DNA of 64,000 nt from Panorpa germanica (taxonomy: Eukaryota > Arthropoda > Insecta > Mecoptera > Panorpidae). The stretch lies in the NCBI GenBank assembly GCA_963678705.1, contig OY783211.1, positions 10,864,603-10,928,602 on the forward strand, given 5' to 3'. How positions within the stretch are numbered: position 1 is the stretch's first letter; each line of letters opens with the position of its first letter. Shown here one piece after another: positions 40,038 through 52,000 of this stretch. The notes under the pieces are model-generated. The model had not been told where the DNA came from and searched no databases. It saw nothing but the letters and a program-made list of their open reading frames with translations. The position numbers and the translations under genes are program-made.

Positions 40038-43000
40038 GTAATAATAAAGAAACTAATTTCATTACTTTGAAATATTTTTATTTTAGGTTCTATTTCAATT
40101 TAAAAAAAGCTTTTAAGGTGAAAAGATATTTGGCCATTTTTCTCGCGAAATATAGATGGCGATACTATACAGCAAGTTAAATATTATCAAAGAAAACATG
40201 TTTTTTTTATGTTTAAATCGTTTTATGTAAGTAAATATAAACGCGAATCAAAATCTAAAGCTGCAATTAGTTAGATGAATAACGTATCTACATTTTAAGT
40301 TTTCTATCACTGACTTTTAATGAGTTGGAACCGCAAAAATACGTTATGAAAATGAATATTCAAGTCATATAAAATTCCGATTTCTATATGACTGGTAACA
40401 TTTCTAAAGGTTTTTCATAAATTTTATAACCTTTATTTACAACAAACCGTTATCACACATCAGTTATAATTTCTACTGTAATTTGAAAGTGTGGCTCCTC
40501 TAATTTGAGTATCCAAGACAAGAACCAGTTAAGGCATAAACACAAAAGCCTATTTATGTATTGTTAATTATACAAATTTTTCATCTTGTGTTGATAATCA
40601 TTCAACGGATTGTCAGCGAACGAAGTAGCTCAAGGGTCTAACGTTACACAGTTGATGTTGATTTTTTCTTCGGTTATTTGTACAACATGACCAAACAAGT
40701 AATGGGTACTTCCAAATATACAAGAAAAGTACAAACTAGACTTCAAACATCGCCCATAAAGTTAACTCTTCTTACTTTTCTATTCATATAACAAACATTA
40801 AGATTTTCTTGCAATCACCAGCAGTGGTAGTGGCAACTGGCATTTTTACAAACTGCAAATAAACTACCCCGTGTAAGTTTCTACGCCCTAGTTCTCATTC
40901 CGAGAAAAAACTGCACAGAAAAATAAGCACCCAGAATGCTAGTGTAATTAATAACTTCAAGAAAAAGTTTTCCTTTAAAGACTAATAACTAGCAGTTACA
41001 AATGTTTTTCTTTTTTTCGTTTTCAGGTAATGGATGGTGCATACGGTTTCTCAAGCCCACTTGGAAAATTTTGTGGAAGAACGTTCCCTGGAATAATAGT
41101 CTCAAAAGAGAGATATTTGTGGTTGCATTTTAAATCTGATGATAACATTGAATACGCTGGTTTTATAGCAGTCTATGAGTTCACACCACGGCCATCTAAC
41201 CGTGAGTTTATTATTTATTAATATACCGTTATATTTGGACTGGGTTTATCCGACATTAATTTATGTGGTAGACCCTTTGTAGTCCAGAAGCGCTCTTACA
41301 GCGACATTTTGTAACACAATTCCTGCTGATGTTTTCTTTTCATAATTTTTTCTGATATTTTTTTTTTTGCTCTTTTATTTCTGTTCTGAGACAAAGAATA
41401 GAACAAAAAATATTCTGTTACTCTTATTTATATTGTTTGTCAAATACACTCTCTATATAAATTTATAAAAATTACCAATTATTATATGTATAACTATCTA
41501 GCAAAATATAACCCATCTGTCATCACTGTAATAGAATAATAATTTTAAGAAAACCAATTGCTCCAAGCATATTTTTTACTTTAATAGAACAGAGTATACT
41601 TCATGTACCGGAAGTGCAAAGAAACAATGTAAATAAGAGTAAATTTTCTCTGAAAATAAAACACCATATGGTGTCGCTAAGACGTCAAAATGTAATGCAA
41701 TTTGATGCTTGAATTAGCTTATAGGAAGTATGAAACTTTCATTGCAAGAAAATTTCTATATGAAAACTAAAAAAATTAAATTGGAATTAGCTAGCAAGTG
41801 TGAATGCACACTGCAAGATCTGGTTAATTTTGCTAGATTTTTGTTTTGTTTCTTTCCCCAGAAAAATAACATTTTTGAATTTAGCTGACGTAAAAAGTGT
41901 TTATTATGCATAAATCTTTTAAGTTAATAAATAAACAGTACTGTATAGACTATATTATGTACTAAATAATTGACATTTTTTGTAATATGTTAACAGAATC
42001 AACCCCACCGGATATGGAAATGTGTCTTATAGAGCACGGTGGCAACGAGGGCCTTGTTAAGCGAGATGACATACCGAAAGAACGTGAGGAAATCGTGAAA
42101 AACTACTCCTTGGTATTGGACTGCATGTGGGTCATTACTGTTAAACAAGGATGGAGGGTAACCAACCAACTTTATTATTTATTTATGAACGTTTATTAAA
42201 GTTGAGAATATACCCCAGTAATTAACAAACTTGATGAAAGATGAGACGCTTGTTTTTTGTGTTGTGTAATGACTTTCCTTAATTAGAAGTACGAGTATGC
42301 CGGATTAGGTGTTGTAGGCGTATATAACTTATATTTTCTTTTTCTATATTTTCTTATCGGAAAAGTTGTGACTGGTTCTTCAAAGTGATAAGTAAGATAT
42401 TTGTTACTCATGGCAGGTTGCAAAGGCTTCGTATGATTAAATTTCTTAGAATTAAAATAATTTTCTATTATATTTACCGCCTTTGATCTGCCTAACGACA
42501 AGCCTAGTTCATGTTTTACTCTCTCTCTCCCTCTATGAATTTTAACAAAACAATATTAAATTACGTCATCCACTTCCATAATGGTGGCACCTTCCTGAAT
42601 ACGAGAATACTTGACAGGCAAGTCTGTCTTAAGTAAAATGGTAAATCAAAAAATATTAAGAAATCAATAATTTTTCTTTTTGAAAAAAAAGTCCTTGAAT
42701 TTTTAGAACCCCTTATAAAATCCAAAATAGTTAAGATATTTCAAAGTTTTTAACGCAGTTCGTCTTCTTAAATATAAATGGATATAACTGCATTAAAAAA
42801 TATTTAGAAATCAATAATTTTTCTTTATGAAAAAAAGTTTATGAATTTTTAGAACCCCTTATAAAATCCAAAATAGTAAAGATATTTCAAATATTTTAAC
42901 GCAGTTCGTCTTCTTAAACTAAAATGGATATAACTGCACCAAAAAAAAAAATTAAGAAATCAATAGTTTTCCTTTTGAAAAGAAAGTCCTTGAATTTTTA

Positions 43001-46000
43001 GAACCCCTTATAAAATCCAAAATAGTTAAAATATTTCAAATATTTTAACGCAGTTCGTCTTCTTAAACTAAAATGGATATAACTGCACCAAAAAAAAAAA
43101 TGAAGAAATCAATAGTTTTCCTTTTGAAAAGAAAGTCCTTGAATTTTTAAAACCCCTTATAAAATCCAAAATAGTAAAGATATTTCAAATATTTTAACGC
43201 AGTTCGTCTTCTTAAACTAAAATGGATATAACTGCATCAAAAAAAAATTTAAGAAATCAATAGTTTTCCTTTTTGAAAAGAAAGTCCTTGAATTTTTAGA
43301 ACTCCTTATAAAATCCAAAATAGTTAGGATATTTTAATTTTTTTAACGCGATTCTTCTTCTTAAACTTAAATGCATATAACTGCAATAAAAAAATTAAAG
43401 AATCAATAATTTTAAAAAAAAACTCCATGAACTTTAAGAACCCTTTATAAAATTCAGAAAAATTAAGATATTTCCAATTTATTAACACAGTTCGTCTTCT
43501 TAAAGTTTAGTGAATATAACTGTATCAAAAGTTTTCAAAGATCCTAAATTTTCTCTAGAAAAAATTGTCCATGAATTTAAAAAAGGTCGCATAGAATTCT
43601 AAAATGAATTGATGTTTAACGTATGTACTTGATGTATGAAACGTCCAATGTTAAAAGTATAACAAGCAAAGATTTAACTAAATTGTTTACTGGATGGAAT
43701 TCTATTTATACATTACCTGCAACGCAGTACACACCGCATGTCGCACGTCTCTCGTCACACCTCATATCTAATTTCACTTCAAAGTTTAAATTATACATTT
43801 AAGTTAGTTACCGTGGTGATAACAATATCTCGTTGTAATGTGATCGTCAGAGTAATATCACATAATGATAATAATAATGATAGCACAAAGTGAAGCGTGA
43901 ATATTTTGCGTTTACCATTAACAGTAACCGGGGGAGTAGGAGGGCGTGCGTGTGGATGTCTAACAACATCGAAGGAGTTAAAATGAGATGACTGACTGTG
44001 TCAGGTAAACTGAATATACCAGAAATATCAAAAATAATGAGCAGGAAGCACGTAACATCTAAATCACTTCTCTATCTAATTCGTATTGTTTCGTATTCTG
44101 TTTTCATGAAATGGGCCCATGAAAGTTGTTCATTATTTTGGTTCTAAGATTTCTACTACTACCTATGTACTACAACTTAAACAATAAACTGTGCTTGAGT
44201 TGAAATATACCAAGAAACTTTCGATTGCGTTAATTTCTGTAATTTGACACGCACACTACACATTCTTGGTACCCGCTAAAATGGTTTCAATTTTGAATAA
44301 AATTTTCATATGTTTCATATATTTATTTAATAGTTTTGTTATTTAACATGAATGTTACCTCACGTCCCTAAACCATAAAATGTTTTATGATTATATTATT
44401 GAAAAATAAACAGAATATGTTGCATTTTAAGTATCATATTTACGTAACAAGTAACTTTTATTATGTTGATTACATCTATTTAATGTTTTTTTCACATATT
44501 ATAAGTTACCTGTTGCGTAAACAATGTTACCTAATATACTTTCTTCTTAAGAAGATAGTTTTAACGATTATAGAATCTAAAAAAAGTTATTTTAAGAATT
44601 AATGGTTTTTAAACTAGCTATAATATAATAAAATACATAATAAAAGGCTTCAGTGACTTCTTTATAAGAAAATTTCTCGCTCAAATTCTCAATAAAAGAT
44701 TTTTTTTTCGTCAAAAAGGTGCTTGATTTATTAACATAGTCTCCTATAAGCTCGTTACATTTAGTCCAGCGTTTTTTCCATTTGTTTATTCTTTCCAAAT
44801 AATAGGTTTTCTCAAATCGCTCAAAATAGGCGTTTGTTAGACCCAAATCTCTTACGGCCCAGCTATTTCTTCAGGTTTGGAAACAGGAAATAGTTGCAGG
44901 GGTCTAGATTTGGTTCGCAGCCCAATTTATGGAGCTTTGGCAGTTGCTTTCAACAGCTGGTTATCTGTTTTCAATTCCTGTCAAACATAAAAAAAATGAC
45001 GCAGCTTGCTCAAATTTGACAGTAGTCTATTAATAGATGGTAGTTAATGAAAGCTGCGCGGGAAGTTCAAAAATTCTCTGAATTATCAAACATAGATTAA
45101 ATATTCTCAAGTTTTGTTAAAGTATTAAATTATATAAATGTAAGATAACATACTTGACATATTCTTATACTTCTAACGTTAATAAATTTAAATTTCTCAA
45201 GTTCCTAAATCAAATGCTTGCTTTAAATCAAATTTCAATTACGACAAAGTATATTAAGAATTTCATAAATGTTACGAAATTAGGCAGACGTTTAAAATGA
45301 TTTAAACGTAATTATCATAATGTATAAAGGAGTACTTCAACTACACACGAAAGTAAACACACACACACACACACACATAGATGTATCACTTACATAGGTA
45401 TGTGTACATAACCTAATTTAAAATTAAAACTGATTTTCTCCGTCCTCCTGACATACCATAAATAATAGCTTTCTACATTTTCAATGCCTTGTCGAGTCGA
45501 GATGGTGGTAGATATTTTATTCTTGTTTTGCTACCCTTATAGGGGTTGTTTTTCAGCCTTATACCCTTACATCGCCCTTCCGAATCCTGCATTTATATAA
45601 GTAGGACTCACTCTTGCTTTAAATTAATTACCCAACATTTTATGCTTGAGCTTTATTTAATTATAACCCGTAATAAATGAAAATTTAAATAAAAGAAAAT
45701 CAATGAAACTTGTAATATTAATATAGGAACCAATAGGAACACAATACTTTTGCTTTATATCGTGTCCGGTAGTGGTGTATTTTAAAATTTCGCAACCCAG
45801 TAAACAATTTGGTGAAGTGTCCTATTTGGTGAAGTTCGAGTCACTCGTACAATTTTATTCTAACGCTTTACAAGTTCGAAGCAACAACACAGAAACCAAT
45901 TTTAGTTAAAATTTATTCCCTACCTGTCAAGATTTTGTGAAATAAAATCTGATATATGTAGTCTTAGCAAGTTCGTTAATAGTTCAAAAGTGGTACACAA

Positions 46001-49000
46001 AAGTCGCTTTTAGTTAAAATTCATTCTCTACCTGTCACAGATTTTTCATAATAATATTCTTTCTTTTTCCAACATCATTCATTAAGTATTTCTGTTCCTT
46101 TCACACATCGATATATTTTTTTTAACTTCACATTCAGTTCATTTATTACAAAGTACAATTAAAGTGAGAGAGAAACGAGATGTGTTAGACAAGCAAAATA
46201 TATTTTTCACCGTTACACTTGTAAACTTATAAAGTATTTCGTTCAGGACAGTATGTATAAAGTATATGCTATCCTTTTTCAACAAATATTTCTTTAATGG
46301 TAATAAACAGACGCTGTCTCCCTCAATCCCCGAGAATAAACGAAGATCTATTCCGCGTTGTTAAGACAGAGGTTTTAAACCTAACGCAGACCTGACAATC
46401 GTAGATTTTTGAATCACCAGAACAATGTAAAAAACTAATATAACCAGAATTGTTAAAGATGAAAAATATTCATTAAAAAAATCACGATCCGTACTAAAGA
46501 TTACATCAATTTATTTCTTAATTTAAATATTTATATTTTACAAATTTAAAAAAATTGAATTCATTAAGTTTTATACCCCTGATCATCCCCAACAAGTGGA
46601 ACAAGTAGCGCCAACTAGCGATAACAAATGCTCGTCCTAGCTATTATCTCTGGTCCTAGAGTCCTGTCAGTTACTAAGTTTCTTTGTGTAATATTTTGAT
46701 AGTTTTGTGAAATAATATATGTTCTTAATCAGTTTTAATACTGCATTAAAAAAACAATAATATAAAATAGTGTTCAAAGAAATTATAAGTTTCTTAAATT
46801 AAATGTTTGGTAAGTTATACATATATATTCAGTCGCCATTTTATGAAGCATCTTATATACGTTTCTTCACTACATATATTTCAACATTTTTCATTCAGAA
46901 ATTTGTTTTAATTTTTCTCTTATATTTCAGACACAAAATTAGACGGTACCCAAAAATTGTTGTAAGGAGAAATAAGAAGAACTTAATTACAAATCAAGAT
47001 TTGATCTACTGATTTGATTTGATTACTGGTAAATAAAATGGTATCCTTACAAGATATTATTTATAAGAGTTATTACTATATAAATATGTAAAGTTCATGT
47101 AATTTCATTTTCAGAAACTGTCTCCTAGATAAAACTAAAGCTAAAGTTCAAGCCCAGTGTATATTCAAGTATATAGAATACTTAGTGTATGATTATTTAA
47201 TGTTTAACAATGTAGACTAATGTTATATTAACAATTGATCAAAAATAATGCTGTAAATAAATTAAATTTAATAAAATATTAATAAAATTCTTACATAAAG
47301 TTATTTATAAATAAGTTTCATTATAAATTTGTTTTCTAATAAAAATCGATTTTATTTTTCAAAATAAATACTCTGTTTAAACTTCCCGCTTAATTTTATT
47401 GTAATTTCTCTGTCCAATCACAGCAGGGCATAAATTATAATTTATAACTCCGGTCATAAATCATAAACCGACTCCGCTTTTAATTCACCAGTGAACCGTC
47501 GTTGCAATGTCTGTAGCTCATAAATAGGCCATTTCCTATGAACGAGTGAATAGAAAACGAATACGTTCCAGACAAAAAACTCATGATATGTAATGGAAAT
47601 TAAGTCGAATTTACTCCAAAATGTTTACTGGGAAACTTGAAAACTGGCACCCAAAAAATTTGTTTTTTTTTTAAATATCTCCTTATCAGTAGCTCTACGA
47701 TAGAAATAGTTATTATCAGTCTGATAGAGGACTCAATTTGCTACAATTTGCAAATATAACATTTTTTTGTTTATCCGAAAAATACACTATTGTCAAGAAG
47801 AGTACTTCGCTAAAAATTGTTAACGATCCAAAACAGCCAAAGACATTCAACAGCGAGACAGATTACACGCACAGTGTAGTTAGATTTCTGTTACAAATAG
47901 AATATTCGCAATACTATTTATAAACAATCAAATACACTTATTCATAGAAATTTCTAAATATATCACTTATCTAAAAATAATTACGGGACGTATTTGATTG
48001 ATTGCGTGGCTTATTGTTAATTAATGCTATAATGTAATTATAAAAGCAATATTCAAGTATTAAAGTGTCAAAGAAATAGCAGAAGGGATTTCCAATAAGA
48101 TGCGTAAATAATGCGTTGTATTAAAAGCTCAACAGATGTGAATTATTTATAGGTTCATTTTATATTCCAGCTAAGGCTTCACTTGAAGAGCTATATCTCA
48201 GATAATTCATACTGAATTCAACTGAAATTCAAATTTTTAATTGCTATATCTCCGTCAACATTTAGATATTTAATAAAATATACACGCCAATACACATTTA
48301 TTAACATCAATTTCAATCAACAATTGAAAAATCGACCACTAAAAAATGAGGACACAAGCCCATTTCTTTTTTTTAATTTATTTGAGTCACTTAAAATAAA
48401 GAGATTAAATTAGTTTAATTAATAAAGTCAATAAGGTATTTCAAACTGCTTTCAAATATCAACCTACATTTGTTATGTAATACAACTATTTGTTACATTT
48501 TAAATTAATATATTAGTAAATAAATTAATTAGTATTTAATGAATATGTATAAAATTATGTTAAACTTCAGTAATAATATAAATAAAATATATTTGATAAC
48601 AAAAATTAAAAGCTCAACATTTAGTAAATTTTAAATTTGAATAATATATAGACATTTCAAAGGAAAATATACATATTATTGTATAATACTTATTTGTACA
48701 TAGTTTAATTATACAATTTTCCTTCTAAATCCAGTATAGTAACAATATTTTTGATTACTTTCAGATATTTTTACATTTCAACACATTTCTTCTTTCAAAA
48801 CCAAATGAATGTGACAAGAATGTTGTTGATATTTTTGAAAATAGAACAGATAATGCAGCAAAGATAAAAAACTTTTGTGGATCAGCTGCAGATAATGCTT
48901 TTTCAAAATCAAATATTTTATATATTAGATTTGTAGCTACTCCAGCTGCTTTAGAAAAATCAAAATTTGAGATTTTATATACTGCATACAGGGAACGCGC

Positions 49001-52000
49001 TTCAAAAGATGAATGTAAGTATGGCTAATAAACGAGAAATTGTGAGTTATTTATGTATATAATTATTTATATAATTTTTAGCATGTAAAGAGCATGAAGA
49101 GTACGACTGCGAGGATCAAACCTGCATAAGCGCTGATCTTGAGTGTAACAAAAACGTTAATTGCAGATTTGGCTGGGATGAAGATGACTGTCCGGTAATA
49201 TAAGTATTAATAAAATATTTAAAATAGTCACTGTGAGTTAGAACACTAATTTATCTCACTTTTTATTGTTACCTCTTTCTGTCTAGCTCTAACTCTCCTT
49301 CATTCTGTATAAATTTCGACTCCTAACCTAAAAAATCCTACAGATACAAAACAGAAAAAAAAAAATTACATAAATTAATTTTCTTTTAAATAAGGAATGT
49401 AAAATTATAGTAAAAGTAATCTCTTAAATGTATTAATCAATGGCAACTATAGTAGTACTGGAGTTTTAATTGCTTTTAGGTTAAAAATACATTTAATTTA
49501 AGATGAGTTTTTCGTTAAACTTCAATCAATGAAAGACTATTGTTAATTATCAGACTCGATAATACAAACAAATGTTCAGAAGTGCAAGACATCGTATAAA
49601 TTAAATTTACAAAGTTTGATTATTGATTTTAGGTTGCCGAAACGGATGGAGATATGGAATCGGATAATATTGTTACCATCCTTGTTATATTCTCTTTGAT
49701 CCTGGCAGGATTATGCACAGCATTTCTAGTCAGCTGCATCAGAAAGCTGATGCGAGATCACGAAATTATACAGGTATGTTAAATCGCTTTATTTCATTTA
49801 AACAGTATATCAATTTGACATTTTAGGTAAAATAGTTCATGTAATAGATAACTTTTGTTTTCTATCCATCTATATAAATATAAACTAAATGACAACGACT
49901 GGCTATTCGCGATTCAGCTAATTTTTTTTTAATGTTTATAATAGTTTGAGTAAGGTTTTCAGAGAAAAAAATTAGAAAAGTTGTTCGGAAAATGTTTCAA
50001 ATGTGTCAAATTGCGAATCAAGCTAATAGCGACGAAAATTGGCACAGTTGTTCATTTTCTGTTGAATTGTGAAAAAATGTGTTTTAATTTGTACTGCACT
50101 TTTAATTTAAGAAAATTAAATTTATATTTTATTATATAAATAAGTCTGCTTTAATAGATGCCATGATATCAAACAGATTGAGAACCACCGCGGACAATAT
50201 TTACTCACTTTTTCATAATTAACAACAGTTATTCTTCAAGTCAAGAAGACAGGTTTTCATTGAGATTCTTAAGCATTTCGCTTAGTAACTAGTATAACAA
50301 TCGCGTCTTAACAAAAGTTTCAAGTAATTATCCTTTAAATATAAGACAATTAGATTCTATATTAGTAAAAGCTTTTAAGAAAAGTGTACTCCCAGTTCTT
50401 TAGACATTTTCCGCTATTAATATCAATTATTTTCACCAAATTTCTGACAAAAGGTTGCTGTAAGATTAATAATAGATAATTTATCCTTAAGTAAAATTGA
50501 ATGGAACGCTGGGAAACGGTGAAAGGGATGTACACACCCGTACAAGAAGTCAAATCCTAAATAATACGATCCATTATTTACCATAAGGGCTTTTTAAACA
50601 TTTTCTTTTCTTTTTCTTTTGACGTAAAAATTCTTTTAAAATTTTCATTTTATTTACAATATTATTATTATTGATGATTATCATTTATCACTAAGTAATC
50701 CATCAAATTAAATTAAAATCTTAATTTATTATAATGTTATTTGAAAAGTTACTTTGCTTTGTGGAAACTGGAAGGGAAATTATAATACAAAAGAGGGTTT
50801 TATTATTACCTACTTTGCGTTCACCATTTTTTCAAATTATGCTAATTAACTGAGATGTATGTAATAATGTATTTCCTTCGGGAAATCCTTCATTATTCAT
50901 TTAATTTTTCTCTTAACATCTTTATTAAAGCTGTACTCCATCCTTAACGATATTAGCTTTGTAACGATTTTAAGCTCGTCGTTTACGCTTGTTAAATTCA
51001 TCAATAGAATCGTTATTAATATTATTTTTTCGTTATTATAAGATTTACGTTGTATATTATTTTTACACCTGGTTATAACATTATGAGACCTATGCCTTTC
51101 TCCTTTAGACACACAATTTGTAACATAATCTCTTATTTCATAATTTTAAACCGCCTGCGGAGGGTGAAATGCAACCTAAATAACACTTCTTTGATTAATA
51201 AATATTTAAGGCAAAAATCAATAAACGTAATTAAAAATTGTATTGTTTATATAATTATTTCATTATATAAACTATTGATATATGTCTGGAATTGCGGTAT
51301 TGCTCAATTATATAATTACAAAACATGAATTATTATTATTTTATAACGAATAAATTTTTAATCTGAAAAATAGAATTTAATTCATTCTTTATTACCTATA
51401 CTTATTAAAAATTTCACATATATATACCTCTCACTTATGCATATTGTTTCTAAAATACACAATTTAAAATTATGAAATTAATGTTATATACTTTTGTAGG
51501 AACACATACGGCAATCCCAAGAAAATGATTTAGATGAAATAGGCCGAAAATCTACGAAAACACCAGAAGATATAACAAAACATGGTCATAGTAAACGACG
51601 ATCGCCAAGTCCAGATACAAACCAAACACAGCACAACCTAGCGGTAGATAGCTTAAACTGTTACGTACCTACAGATACATTAATCCCGATTATACAAAAA
51701 AAGAATTCAAATCTTAATAACGGTGATATATTTATAAGAGATAATAGAAGTAATGAATTATTAAGAAAGAGAGGTGATATGGAATTACAATTACATGAAA
51801 CCGAAGAAGTAAGTATTGTAGATTGTTATTATAAGGTTTAAATCTTGGATAATTTATTTTTTTAAATAATATTTTACAGAGACAATATGATTCGGATGAT
51901 TTAATGGGAAGTGGGAATACAAACGAACTAGAGCCAATACCGGAAATGTGTGATAGTGCCTGTCAAACACGGGAAAGTTTATTCCGCCCTCAACTTTCTT

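Noticed and set aside
42635-43620. CRISPR-like array
   Set aside because: Units are contiguous ~148 bp tandem repeats without unique spacers, in an animal intron.
44592-44846. Minus-strand frame in Neto intron as a host gene
   Set aside because: The motif matches the C-terminus of mariner transposase, with decayed upstream blocks.
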